Part shown: piece by piece, positions 10,011-22,417 of the stretch
Position numbering within the stretch: the stretch's first letter is position 1
Layout: the number at the start of each line of letters is the position of its first letter
Source: Kalaharituber pfeilii
Lineage: Eukaryota; Ascomycota; Pezizomycetes; Pezizales; Pezizaceae
Length of the DNA: 64,000 bases
Assembly: GCA_015179045.1 (NCBI GenBank)
Contig: WHUZ01000120.1
Location: forward strand, 1-64,000
Reading direction: 5' to 3'
Program-made: the position numbers and the translations under genes
The notes under the pieces: generated by a model
Seen by the model: only the letters and a program-made list of their open reading frames with translations
Database searches by the model: none
Told to the model about the DNA's origin: nothing

Positions 10011-10718
10011 TTATACTGCATGTCAGGTTTTTTGGTTACATCCAGTTACCTGGTCACATGAGTTGTCTAAGAAAACATGGGTGAATGGCGACACAACTCA
10101 TTGATAGTCGACGAAGAGCGTTGATAATCTCCTTATAGGTCATTGCTATTCATTCTCATTCGAGTGGACAGCACACCTTACTAGGGAGGGTTGTCTCACA
10201 ACTCTGCATGGCGCTGTGGAAGGACTCTCTTTCACCAAGCAAGAACTTTTGTATTTCGGTGTCGGTTGTGCAAGAGCAGAATCTCCCAGTCGCTCCCCTC
10301 TCATATATACATGGCCCACCCACATACAGCCCCCCCCCCCCCGGTTTCGGCAACAGCCTATTTCCGGTAGCATGCGTGCGCATGCCGCCACAGCGCAGGA
10401 CTAGGAATTCTACGTGAGGAGGCTTCTGAGTTTAAATGCTCAACCCAAAAACGCCATATTATGAGCAAATCTCATTCCGCCGAGCCAGCAAAATTCAGAG
10501 ACACTTCTAACCACACTCTCCTACAAAGTAAACATTCCTCCAAAGCACATGCATGTTTGCACCGGGTTATCAATTCAACATCACTCCAACCATGGCATTA
10601 TAGATACCGGCCTTTTACCTGCATCAAATTACAGGGGAATTAGATCCAGCAGCTTGGAGCCGGAGTGTTCCAGTTTACCACGATAAGGTCAATAGATTAC
10701 TCTAGATTGTGACCGCAT
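10011..10718. other. Gene-free stretch
   Basis: Mixed composition with a C-run at about 10330-10341. I see no gene, repeat or RNA here; overlapping short open frames on both strands (10146-10417) have no coding character. Confidence 0.4.
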
Positions 10719-11283
10719 TCAGGAAACTGATTTTTGACTTACCGGTCCAGCAGAATAGGCATATATTCCACAGTAGTCAATATCACAATTAATATGGTTT
10801 AATCTCGAAAAGACTAACTTCTCATTCGCCTCCTTTCCCCGCACCCGAATTTCAACAGAGTATGCACCGAGTGGAATATACCAGTGCACATTATATTCGA
10901 CATCATCAGACCAGCCACCGGCGCCGTCCCTAGTGAAGAGCTCTATGCTCATTCCCGAGCCACGCTTCTGTAATTCGCGGGAATGGACAGGGTGGTCTGC
11001 AATGGCAACTTGTACCTGTGCCCATGCAGCGGCGCTAGATCCCTCCTCAAAAAGTACCCTTTGTATGTCGCATTGTACGTTGCATTATCCGGAATTGGCC
11101 CGTGAATGTCGATATCCAAATCTTTTGCTCTCTTTATAATTCCCTCCAGGGGGTCAATATTTCGACCTTTGACAATCCCGTTACTAGCATTACTGAGGGG
11201 GCCAAAGTTCGTTATTGCGGGGATACCGAGCACGAGGGGGAGGCCGTGGCAATAAGAGTCAGAAGAGCCGTGCGGACCAACAT
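10719..11283 (-). CDS. Putative secreted preproprotein with Kex2-type site, two apparent frameshifts
   Basis: An ATG at 11283 begins a signal-peptide-like segment (MLVRTALLTLIATAS). The protein then continues in a second frame (LGIPAITNFGPLSN) after a run of five G at 11236-11240, and in a third frame after a run of five A at 11049-11053. One added base in each homopolymer gives a single frame of 189 codons ending at 10719. After about 110 residues there is a Lys-Arg (QKR followed by Gly-Ser-Gly), a Kex2-like processing site, leaving an 80-residue C-terminal part with few cysteines (two near the end). N-glycosylation motifs (Asn-Ala-Ser, Asn-Ala-Thr, Asn-Ala-Thr) lie in the pro-part. The family is not recognised; signal peptide, pro-region and mature domain are inferred from pattern alone. 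It could also be a pseudogene if the shifts are real. Confidence 0.5.
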
Positions 11284-13768
11284 CTGAAGTTGACTTTGGG
11301 TATTTTTTTTGAAAAAAAAATTGTAGGTGATTTTTGCGACTCCAAACGGGTGTTGGGCGGTTATCCACAAGAGCGACCTTCAGATAGAGGGATAGGAAAC
11401 CACTTATATATCTACGCCAGAGAGTATTATATCATGAACTTCATGCGAGTCGTCAATGCATGCATGCGGCATCCATGGCATGACGATTTATGTCTCACTC
11501 TGGAATTGAGCGAGTCTCTATTCAACAAACCTCTTTAGCACCCAGCCAGGATGTGACGCATCGTTGACAATTCAGAGAGTAGTTAGCTATTGTGGACGAC
11601 AACTCAGGCAACCTGCCATCACCACAACAATTGTTGTCGCTAGTTCTATTCTAGTTAAAATTCATGTTCCCTATTCAAGGTACTCTTTGCTATATGTAAT
11701 GCCTCAGTGGAACCCATCTAATATATACTTTGTTGACTAAACATACGGTACTCCGATGATTCCACATACCATCACACCAGCTCTGGGATATCACTGATTT
11801 TTTTACCCTGTTATAACTTGCCGAGACCTATGAAATTCTGGGAAGTCTTAGTCTCGTAACCAGACGCTGACTAAGTGGAGTTTCATGCATGAATGTGCTC
11901 CGCTAGGAGCAGGGAAGTCTTATGTTTTAACAGGGGAAGAATCTTTCCGCTAATTTATGCTGCGTTGTAATGTTTTCTCTTTTACTGCACGCTATAGTCG
12001 TCTACTACCGGTAGTCCTCTACCTTGTTATATCGTTGGGGTTGTGAGACTGGGTATGCCGGAGACTTTTATAAGTGGTGCCGATACTTGATTGGTAGTTT
12101 AAGCAGCAATAAATAAACCTTCTGCGGCTCAGTGATGGTGCCCTAGATGAACTGTTTGTATGGTATTAGAGAGGATGCGATTCAAAGCCAGCTTGACTCC
12201 AAACCTTCTGACCAAGCTCAAATTGGCAAAGCAGGTAAAATATAGAGCTGGCTCTGTGAATTCAGGATGCGATTTCACTGGGGTGCCTGGACAATAAGGA
12301 CAGGGGGATTACCAGGGGTTCCGTCTGGCTCTATTGATGTGAAAAATATTTGTTTACTTTAACAAATATCAATCATACGTGCCTTTATACCGATTATACT
12401 TATCTTTATACCTGTTCTCGCACTCCTACACATCCACAATGCTATCTGAACATTTGCTAATAGGACTCATCAGAATGGGGTGGATCAAGCATTCTCTCGA
12501 TTGTAGGGGCGTTCTCTAGTGCTGTAGCTGAATGGGCAGTAGTGTTCTCGTATGGCATGGAGTTCTCGTGTGGTATAAAGTTTGTATATGCATACAATTG
12601 ATTTTTTTCAGCCAATTTCTACGTACGTACAATTGATTTTTTCTATGAATTTGTTAAAGCCACGTTAACTGAAAAAACACAATTTTCTCAGCCAGTCTGG
12701 CTGGCTTTTGACCCATGCTGGCTCTATCGCAAGGGTGTTGATCCGGGGTCCTGGTCGTCGTGCCAGGGCCCCTGCAAATAGAGCCAGTTGACTTCGCATC
12801 CTCTCTATTGATCCTGGAACTCGATATGACATGGGAGGATATCTTCATAGGCACATATACGGCCGATACTCTACTCACCGACGTTATAGCCAACTAGGTT
12901 ATAGTCGTGGGTACGAGAACAGTTATAGTCTGTATGGAAAGGCTCAATGTGGATTAGTTACATAACTTGTCCAAATCTGGGGCTAACCAGTCCAAGAGGA
13001 GATTAGGCCCGCTGTAGCTGTGGTAGGCAGGTATCGGTTTGAGGGACATTATTACTTGATCTTGTGGATTCCCAGATGCCATCAATTTAACTTCAAATGA
13101 TGAACTAGAAGTCAATAGGTTTGAGGGGCGTGGGGAGAAGAATAAGCAGCATCCCCTGTATCGACAGGAAAGGAAGATTGGAAGATGCGCAAGGCTATTG
13201 GTTCGGGGATGTTCAGTTGTGGCAGTGGACATTCCCCAAGAGCTCGTTCCAATTTGTGGAATATTTTTCAGAAGGGAAAACATTTTGGCGCTGAGGTATC
13301 CCTACCAACATTTTTATCACACTATGTCAGGTGTAGGATAAGACTGGTAAATATCACAACAGCCCAATCAAGACCTCAGGATGTTGGGATTGACTTATGA
13401 TTTTTCTGCTGCGCTTTTCTATCGACCAATTGAAATCAATCGGCAATATCCTGCGAATGAAAGCGCCCCCCCTTCCCTTTGCTTAATTTCCGGCGTAAAC
13501 TTGGCGCCTCAGCTTTGCTCACCCAGACAGGGTACCCGATGCAACTAGACAAATTCGGACTCGTTAATCAGGTGACTTTAAATGTATGCACGTCAGCCTG
13601 AACGAGTGCCGTGAAGAATCAGATAATGCTAGATAGTGGGTTTGACAGGTGCTCGGCGATTATGGGTTTGTTTTTACTGGACAGGTTGGACTGGCGGGGC
13701 AGATGCCGAAAAGGTTGTTGGAGAAACAGGGCAAGTGAAGGGGTTGGATTAAGCTTATAATGTCTCAC
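11284..13768. other. Intergenic region with possible retroelement remnants
   Basis: No intact gene. Copies of 'tagagaggatgcga' occur at about 12164 (plus) and 12795 (minus) in short, related, oppositely oriented contexts. The first follows TGGTATTAGAG, which resembles the initiator-tRNA primer site of copia elements imperfectly, but no LTR pair is visible. The dispersed motif TAGTCTCGTAACCAG lies at 11849. A minus-strand segment ending at 12954 (MASGNPQDQVIMSLKPIPAY...) looks coding-like but is too short to call. Confidence 0.35.
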
Positions 13769-14880
13769 TCAGCATTTGACAACGTTACCAGACAATGCCA
13801 TTGACAAGATGTGAGTGAACCCCCATTCTGATGTTTGACTACCATTGCCGAACTTTTCAAATATCGAACGAGCATAGTTATCACCGCAGAAGTGTCCTCT
13901 GCTTCCAATTGACAATGATCCATCAGTCAGAAAAACAATCTCTAACTCACTGTCATCCAAACACGCTTCCTTATATGGTTGCTTACATCTGATAACCCCA
14001 AACCTAGCAACAAGGTGCAGACGAGAACTGTGCGGCTTCATTCCTTTAGCTTTGACGGTTGAATCTAGGTGACGGAACTTCAAATACTCCTCTGCCATCC
14101 CCCAGTCTTTCCGATCTATTGCTATTGATTCATCGTAATGGTCAAGACCTGGTAAGCTTTCTCAAATCCACAGCAAGAATATACCGGGACTCGCTAACAG
14201 CCTCTGTTCAGAAGTTCAACCAGCAGAATTTGTCTACGTCAGCTTTGGTTCCATCTCACCTTACCCTAACTCCCAATTCGGTACCCTAAACTTCCTATTC
14301 TTTCATAGACTCTCTGGGCAATTCCAATCCTGCGGTTGTGGGCTATATTGACATTCAATACTCAGAAAACCATCAAGTGATTTTCCTTGAACCTCGCGCA
14401 CTACGATGATGGAGGGGGGGTAAGTAGTATACCCATGAAGAACAAAGCTAAAAGTATTGATTAAACTTACATCTCGAATAAGAGATTACTGAATATACCG
14501 TTGCTATTAGTACGTTACCACCATGCAAGTTCCTAAACCCAAAGCGAACTCGAGAGATGGGGAGGGTATTCAAATCCTTCATCAGCAGACGCAGGATCTT
14601 GGACTGTCCTTGCAGACACTGTAGGGACGTTTGCGAGCGGGATAGAACTCTGCCTGGTAACAGTCTATAATAGAAGCGACGTCCTTGAAATATTCGGATT
14701 ATCGTTCAAAGAAGGTGTGGCAGAGGGGGATAACATTATGCATACTTACTTGGGAGCGATCTACCGTCATTATCAGCATCACTACGTTTCTTTACAGTTT
14801 TTCCAGTCAGTACTGCTGCCCGAATCTGGATTTGAAACCGGGCAAATGCAAGAAAAGAAAATATAAAAATAAACCTACGC
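13769..14880 (-). CDS. Unrecognised multi-exon gene, possibly secreted, disturbed reading frame
   Basis: Minus-strand coding-like segments follow one another with splice signals between them. A segment around 14755-14870 carries LTGKTVKKRSDADNDGRSLP (with a Kex2-like KKR) and runs into GTAAGT. A segment from about 14665 is preceded by TTATAG. A segment around 14300-14400 (REVQGKSLDGFLSIECQYSP, then QDWNCPE) is preceded by CGTAG. The rest begins near 14210 (AVSESRYILAVDLRK) and continues to a stop at 13769, including DHYDESIAIDRKDWG and FLTDGSLSIGSRGHFCGDNY. One base too many near 14155 and unclear joins around 14500 prevent a clean model. The last 109 codons (14098-13769) are one uninterrupted frame. 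No family recognised. Could be a damaged gene or one with assembly indels. Confidence 0.4.
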
Positions 14881-14899
14881 GTTTCACATTTCCATGGAT

Positions 14900-16281
14900 A
14901 TGAAAAAAAAAAAATGAAAAAAAAAAACATTAGGAAACCGAAAACTCCTCATTTCAGGGAACCCTGTTCTTCCTTTATCTTTTGCTAGCATGGCTCATTA
15001 AAACAGTAACATCTCACTTCTGCCTTCCCAGGCCTTCCCAAGCCATCAACCTTATACAAAATCAACATCCAACTATTACTCTCCACCCCTAAGCACGCAT
15101 GTTGTATGGAACAACAAACACCCAATCCAACATTAAACAAATCCACAGGCCTTCCAAAGACAGAGAGAGGGAAATTCACCGTCCTCAAATCAAAAATCCT
15201 CCCTTCCCAAACCTTCCCACCCCAACCCAACCTTTCTACAATATCTTCTACCCGTAGCAATAGTATTCAATTTAAATATTATCTACCATACATTCCTACC
15301 GCTACATACACACACATATCTATCTTCCTTAATATCTCCACATCTTATCCTATACTCTACTTTTCTTTTTCTTACATAATTCCAACCCCGCTAAACTTAT
15401 ATCGACAGCAAAAACGAGATTCTAAGAAAACAAATAAGATTTCGCCCCACCACTTCCCCCTCCCTCCAAACACCCCTCCAACCTCACCACCATTCAACAC
15501 TCCAACCATCCTTTTCTTCCCCCCCCCTACTTCAAAAAAACAAAATTCTCCATTGCATCAACCATGACTACTATCAAAGTAGTTTTACTTACTCCTGTGT
15601 CCCCTCGCCTTTACTTACATCATTCCCACAAATTAAACTCCTCCACCCCCCCTAGTTTGGTTGTACCTCCCTTCCCCCCCTCCCCCTCCCCCCCCAAAAA
15701 GAAGAAAGAAAAAGAAAAAGAACTAGTATCAATTCTGTTTTTTTTATTGTTTATCCCGGGCTGGGCTAGGTTTGACAAACTCCAAGAGGGACGGTCCTTT
15801 TTGCCCCACGCTCTCCCACCTCCACCTCCCCCCCCCACACACACACACAAAGGAGCACCTAGTTACTCAAGTAGCCTACTTACCTCCCAGCAATTATTCC
15901 ACCCCCAATCTCCATCTGCCCAATCCCCAATCCCCAATTACCAATTACCAATCACCATCCTACCCTCATGAGAACTAACAAAACGTTTGTATGTTTTATT
16001 CACAAAGAGAGTTCAAGACAAAAAATAAAATAAAAATAAAAATCCGTAAACTAAAATCATGAACCAAAACCAGCACATGCTGATCTGATGAATTCTCAAT
16101 TCTTTCGTATTTATCAAATTAATACCTACAACTGGAAAAAACAAAAATCACACAAAAATCCAAACCTATCATCCATCATCAACCAACATACTTGACCAAT
16201 CAATAACCCAATTCGGCGTAACCACTCTAGACTGTACCTTCCTCCCCTTCTACTCCCTTACTTCTCCTACTTCAGCCCTCT
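14900..16281. other. Pyrimidine-rich gene-free stretch downstream of SEC21
   Basis: Strong C/T bias on the plus strand from about 15000 to 16000, with C-runs, an (AC)n tract near 15836-15848 and A-rich sequence around 16020-16050. Long open frames here are products of this bias. The 3' UTR and polyadenylation site of SEC21 should lie in the right-hand part. Confidence 0.6.
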
Positions 16282-19200
16282 TTACACAATTCCCCCCGCT
16301 ACCCTCGCCGCCACCCCACTCTCCTCACTCCTCACCGTCACCTTCACCGCCATTCCCGTCTTACTACTATACGCCATCTTAACCTGCGCCACAACCCTCC
16401 CGCCTCCAATTGTCTTCCCAAACAACTTCAGCACATGCGTCGCCACGTTTCCTCCAACCACCAAATCTGACCCCTCCAACGCCTGCAAGCCCAGCTGCGC
16501 CGGGATTGTCTCGCATGCATCCTGCACGCTCTTGATCCCTGCCAACTTGTACGTCTCGCTGGCCTCCTCCCCCGCCGCGCCGACTTGCTCCCACAGATTT
16601 CCAAACGAAGACGCAAAAGACGGCACAAGGTAGTCGCTGATATGCAGCTCTAGGTCCTCGACCTGGTACTCGTCCTCGAAGCCAGTCTCCTCAGGCTCCC
16701 CGGTCGTCGGGTCCACTTCCTTGCTGGTGAACTTGAGGTTATTTGTAAAGGACGCAATCGCGTAGCCAAAGTCCGCTGCTTCGGCCTCTGGGTTCTCCGG
16801 GTTTGAGGCCTCGACGCGCTTGAACGCCACATAAACTACACCCGGGATCTCATCCGTAGCGCGGAGGATGGGAGCCGGGATGATAAAGTCCTCTTCCAGC
16901 CTCGCCGCCGTCTCTTCATCTTCATCCTCTGGCAGAGACGGTGTGCAAATCACAGAGACATTCTCCAAAACAGTTTCTGGAGAGTATTCTTGATGTTGAA
17001 CTGCACTACAAGGTGATTCTTGAAGATGTGCTTCACAGCCGTAACTACGTACTCCGTCTCGCTCTCCGTAAGCTCAACCTCCTTAGAGGACTTGAGCAAG
17101 GCACCATATGGCTTGAATTCCGGCACCGTCGCCAATTGCACAGCATATTTCTGTGTCTGAGCTACAGCAGAGGTAGTTGCGTGGTCAGAAACCGATGCAA
17201 CACCTGGCGCAGCACCGGCAGATGGCCCTGTGCTTGGTGGTTTAAGTGTGGGCATCGCAGTTGATGATCGCAATTTGTTTGTGCGGTCTTGAGCGTCGGC
17301 TTCTGCGCGGGTGACGATGGGGATGGAGGCGATGTCAAATGGTGCTGCGAAGGTCGCTTGATCTCCGGTAACGTACATGACGAGCTGGTGCTCGAATACC
17401 GGTAGTGAGAAGGTAGACTCTGCAATGGTCATTAGCACCCAACCCCAGATTAATGATATAAGGATACCCTACCATTCTTCACAAACCTTTCCGCAATTGA
17501 CTGATCTTCCTCTTGGATCAACTTCAAGTTCAACGCCGCCCGATCTCTAACCTCATCATCCGGATCATCCAAGCACCTCGTAAGCAACACAATCACACTC
17601 TTCTTGACATCAGGATGCTTCGTTCCGCATTCTCCTGCACCAAACTTCGCCAACGCCGTTACCGCAGCAGCACGTACGATAGCATTTTCAAGCACAACAC
17701 GGTTATAGATGTAGCGAATGTACTTTGTGGGCTGACTGGTCCTTGGACCCTCCGTACCAAGAAGATGGAGAATGCGAACTGCGAGCTTAGTAAACTCGCA
17801 GTCCTCAATGAATTCGCAGAGATGAGAAAGTGCTGTATAATTACATCAGCATTCTCTCTCCAGAAAAGAGATGGGAGAGCTTACCCTCTTCTCTACTGTC
17901 TGGCACAAACTTGATCAAATCGAACATGCTCTCTACAACCGTCTTCTTAAAATCATACCCACCCTCGTCCCTGAGAACGCCACTCAAGAAGGTCAACATA
18001 CCCGCCTGCTTCTGCGGGAACTTCAAGCATAGTGTCCTAATAGCCTCCACAATAGTAATCTTAAACTCGTCAGTGATATCAGCCATAAAGCCACTAATCT
18101 GCTTCATTAGCCTATCCACACTAGCTTCATTTCCAGTCTTCAGTAAAGTAGTAATAGCAAATGTTGCTATCGAGCGGTTCGGGTTGGAAATGAGATTTTC
18201 AATGTCCATGTTGCATGGATTGACTGCAGCGGGACGAATAGAAGCAAACTGGTGAAGAATCCTGATCGCGGTGAATTTGGAAACATTTCGTGGGGAAGTG
18301 AGGAACAATTGCAGGACTGCAAATCAATTAGCACCCGTAATACAGCCCATGAAATTACAAAATGATACTCCGAACTCACCATGAATTGCCGGCGCAACCT
18401 CCTGATCCGTCACATTGCTCAAATTACAAATAGCCTTCGCCGCCTCAAAATTCACCATCTCAGCCTTATGCCTCAACCACCCATCCAACAGCGTCCACAT
18501 CGGCTTCCTCAAGTTCGGATCCTCCTCCGCGATTTTCGCCGCCAACCTCACCAACAACACCACACCTGCAGCATTCTTCACGACACCGGGCTGTCCAAAC
18601 TGCTGTACCATCTTGACCAGTGCCATGCGGTCATGGGAGCGCATTTGATAGAGCAATCCGATAGCATGATACTGAGTCATTCCGGAGCCAGAAGAGGAAG
18701 AGCCTCCGCCGAAACCAGAGATAAGTGAAGAGCCAAATGATTTTGTGGCAGCAACGGCTTCTTGCGTCTCATTCGCCCATCTCCGAACAACGTCTTTCGA
18801 AAGTGGGAACAGGTGATATGCCGAGACAAGCGCCGCAGACGACACAGAAGGCGTCTTGTCCACAATGGCAGTCTTTATCAGACGTTCGATAGCTTGGACA
18901 TTTTGTGCCTACAGCACATGTCTGTTAGACACCCCTTTACTACTCACACCGTCATATCCTCAAAAGCTGCGGGGGAAAAGAAATCTCACATCGATAATAC
19001 GACAAAGCGCCCTGATCGCATTTGCCCGATATACAACATCGCTGCCGACCGCCGTATCTTTCATAATACTGCTGGTGACCATGATGACATCCTCCGCTGT
19101 GCTAGCCAGCTCTTTAATCACCAAGTACACCATCTGCCTGAGACTGGCATCCTTATGCTGGAACAGCTTCGTTATGCCAAAGAATAGAGACGTCGCTTCG

Positions 19201-19481
19201 GACACGGGGAACTTCTCCCCGCTGTATAGGAGATAGATGATCTTGGTGAGGAGGGTCCGGCATTTGCGGGGGGAGATGGGTGAGGTGTTGAATAAGCGGG
19301 CTAGTAGCAAACAATTAGATGGATGAACACAAGAGATAGGCAGGGACAGCGCATGTGATTTGGCACAAGTTGTGGCGGGGTTGCTGGAAGAGAAAGCTCA
19401 AATACCTTCTTGAAACACAGATGTGCGGTCGACCTTGACTAGTGCCTGGTCGCCGTCCTCATCCTTCTTTGAGTAACTCAT
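16282..19481 (-). CDS. SEC21: Coatomer subunit gamma (COPI)
   Basis: Six exons: 19406-19481, 18990-19300, 18380-18908, 17885-18316, 17473-17832 and 16282-17419, with GT-AG introns of 105, 81, 63, 52 and 53 bp. The start ([10 protein letters not shown]) and the joined exon 1-2 motif [18 protein letters not shown] are typical of gamma-COP. The protein has the alpha-solenoid adaptin-like N-terminus, a linker rich in Ser/Thr/Pro around 17200-17300 and the C-terminal appendage ending near VAGGIV. About 948 residues, normal for the family. Gamma-COP is part of the COPI coat for Golgi-to-ER retrieval and is essential in yeast. In the last exon the frame shifts at 16979-16980: ...NIKNTL continues as [12 protein letters not shown] only if the CC becomes CCC. 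Total exon length is one short of a multiple of three, so I infer a missing base rather than a dead gene. Confidence 0.95.
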
Positions 19482-22417
19482 CCTGCCGTAGGTAACTCTG
19501 TATATTCGGGGCTACAGCCAGTCTGCACGGGGTATCTTCGTAAGCCCGCGGGTGCCCCCAGCTGGAGCGATTGGGCGTATGGTGTGGGAGGGAGGGGGGC
19601 TCGTCGCTCGAGCGGGGAGTGGAGGCTTCTCGCTGTTTGCCGACAATTGCGGCCAAATATGCTTGCTGCAGGAAGAGCTGCTGGATGGACGGGTCCTGCT
19701 TCGTGCTGTCGCGGGCGGGGGGGGGTGGGGGGGCAGTGTCGTCCGCTGCGCTGTCTCGCGGGGTGCTCTGTCGCTCTCGCTGCGGGTCGCCGGCGTCCGT
19801 TGCAAGTAACTGAACAGCTTTACCGTTTCGTGAGCGTCGACGGTCGCTGCGTGGGCCGGTGCCGCGCTAGCCCGATGCAGCGTAGCGCACGCCCGTCGGA
19901 CGCTCTTATCAGATGCACGCCCGGCTTTATCAGATTCGCACGCAGGCCACGAGCCTGGCAGCGCCGCCGAAGCGCCTGGCTTCGCGCCTCCCGGGCCCAT
20001 TGACGCAAGCACTAGCAGCATACAGCAAGCAGTCCAGCCATCCACCTCCGGCCGATAAGGCTCAGTCCAGCCGGATATCACTCAGCGATTGGCGCTCAGT
20101 CACTGCGATAGCCCCCCCATCTCCAGCTGCGCCAGTCCCTTACATTCCCCCCCCACCCACCGTGCACCGCTGCCCCCACTTTCACTTTCCAACGTCGACA
20201 AATTCAGACATTCTAACCCTACGGGCGACCGCCATTCGGTTTTCGTAGTTCCAACATCCATATGCGACACTCCCTCACAAACCTCCACTTGCTCTCGCCC
20301 AAACCGTGCAGGGCCTCTCGGAACTGTAATTCTTCAAATCTACCAGTGAAGATGGAACCTTCAAGCAGACGAGACAGCATGTCATAGCCATTCCCACCGG
20401 TAGGATTGCACCCCCGTGCCCTGATATCCGGGAACATCTCCGTCATCATCACACGTTGCCATGCCTTTATCACTCCCAATGGAGACCGGTGAATTCGCTA
20501 AATCACAATCATATGTGCTACACGGCAATATACCTATAGGCGCTCAACTGACAAGTCATGCCAGTACCAATCAATACGTGACATACATGCACATTTTCCT
20601 GTCGTATATTCTATGCCTTGATGAAACGCAAACGCATGATTCATTACCATTTCCGTGCACATGCACATGTGCTGCTCACGTAGTCTGGTTGGCTGCTCAC
20701 GTACCTTGGTATATAAGCATGTATTACTAGCAACCAATCCCACATAGGTACTATGTATGTATGCAAACAAAAAGCGCTCATTTATTGATTGTCAACCAGA
20801 AGAAAACGACCGTGGTGGGGTTTGAATTTATCCCTAGACTATCCATCGCTTGCATGCCCAAGAAACACACAAATTAAGTCGAGTCCATCGCCGTGCCAGC
20901 TGTCTGCCTTCCTGCCCCCCCCCGACGCGAACCACCACCCCCCGGAAACTTCCCCTGCTACCCCCATCGTCCTCCCCAGCAGGTCGGGTCGGGGCCCCCT
21001 TGCCCCCCGATCACGGGGTGTCCAACACTTTCGATGTTGCCCCCTCGCAGGATGCAGAAGCAGGCACAACAACAATGGAACAAAGAAAAGCCACAAAGAA
21101 GCCAACAAGAACTGCAAAATGACGCAATTGAATCAACTTCACCAAACGCAGATATCTCCCCACATTACACTCCCCATCTCTCAAGCAGGCGTTACAATAA
21201 AACAAACAGATAAACAAGACGTAGCAGAGTTGTATGATATCGTCCCCTAGAAGAAAACCACCCCGGAAGCGGCCCTTATTTCAGGTTATCCTCCAACGTT
21301 TTTCCAGTCAATCACCTCGCGCTTGCTAGCTTCATCCCCTTATTCACCACTCCATGCCTCCCCACTTCCTCTTTTTAATATCCACTTAACTTTCCCTCTC
21401 CTCTCCTCAACCCCTTAAAGCTTCCCCAGTGACAGCCCCAGCTTACGTACGCTTCTCCCCAGAAGCAGTACGAAAACTTCTCCTCACCATGTCGTGACAA
21501 TCATACCAGTAGTAATGAAATAGCAGTACAAAAGCGCAGAGAACAAAACAAAGAAAACAGGAGCGATGGATGGGGGATTGCTAGAACGCCCTCATTTTTA
21601 TGAGGGAATGGATGTTCGAACAACCACCTGAACCAGAACAAAAAGGAAATCGAAGAGCACAAGCACACAAGTAAAACAAAACAAGAAACAAGATAATGCA
21701 AAAAGTAAGAAAAAGATTGAGTAGTAAGTGCGTCAATGCTTGACCAATCCATCAGAGCATGACAACGCTCGAGCAAAGGAAATGACAACTCGGGTAGAAA
21801 AAAACTTCTCGCACTCTACCTGATAATCCTGGCATTGTCTTCCTTTGCCACGTAAAAATCCAAAGAGACTCTCGATAAGGAAGGGTTCAGCTACTCTCCC
21901 ACCCTGGAATGGCATTGGAGGGATAACGAAACAATAAAGGGGGGGAAAAAAATGTTAAACGCAAAACATCGAGACATTGATCCCTGTCAATGGCTCTAGT
22001 TTGTACAGGGCCAAATTCTTCGAAATCAAGTCTCCCAATGCCGAGCTTTCATCTCATCGTGTTGGAACCCTTCGAAATTATTAGATCGTTTGGAACGACA
22101 CCAATGAAGTGACGAGTGACTTTGCTGAGAATGTGATGCCCGCCCCAGAAGTATCCGAATATGCCCAATATATGAAATGCTGAAGATGAATAAAACAAAA
22201 CAAATCGAGGGAAGGAAATATGAAACGAGATATATGAGAAAAACGCTGCCATTCCATGCCATGCTCCGCCATTCAGAAGAGAGAACATTCCCGACACCAC
22301 GAGGTCTCCATTTTAAGTGGCTCAAAAGAAAATAGACACCAGGAAAATCCTCTCCATTATTTTCGATTTGTGACTGTGTGAGTGTTCAGATCCGCGCACC
22401 TATAACCAAAGGGTGCC
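19482..22417. other. Intergenic region between SEC21 and casein kinase I
   Basis: GC-rich from 19500 to about 20020 (5' flank of SEC21; long open frames on both strands reflect composition). C-rich tracts lie near 20110-20175 and 20915-20945. A-rich sequence precedes the 3' end of the kinase gene (21500-22300). A short minus-strand frame at 20219-20479 has mild coding character but no recognisable domain. No gene is called. Confidence 0.55.

Noticed and set aside
15106..15978. Pro/Ser/Thr-rich plus-strand frames
   Set aside because: Pyrimidine-rich sequence lacking stop codons; no splice or domain support.
19512..20081. 189-codon minus-strand frame upstream of SEC21
   Set aside because: GC-rich promoter or leader region with equally long plus-strand frames; no recognisable protein features.
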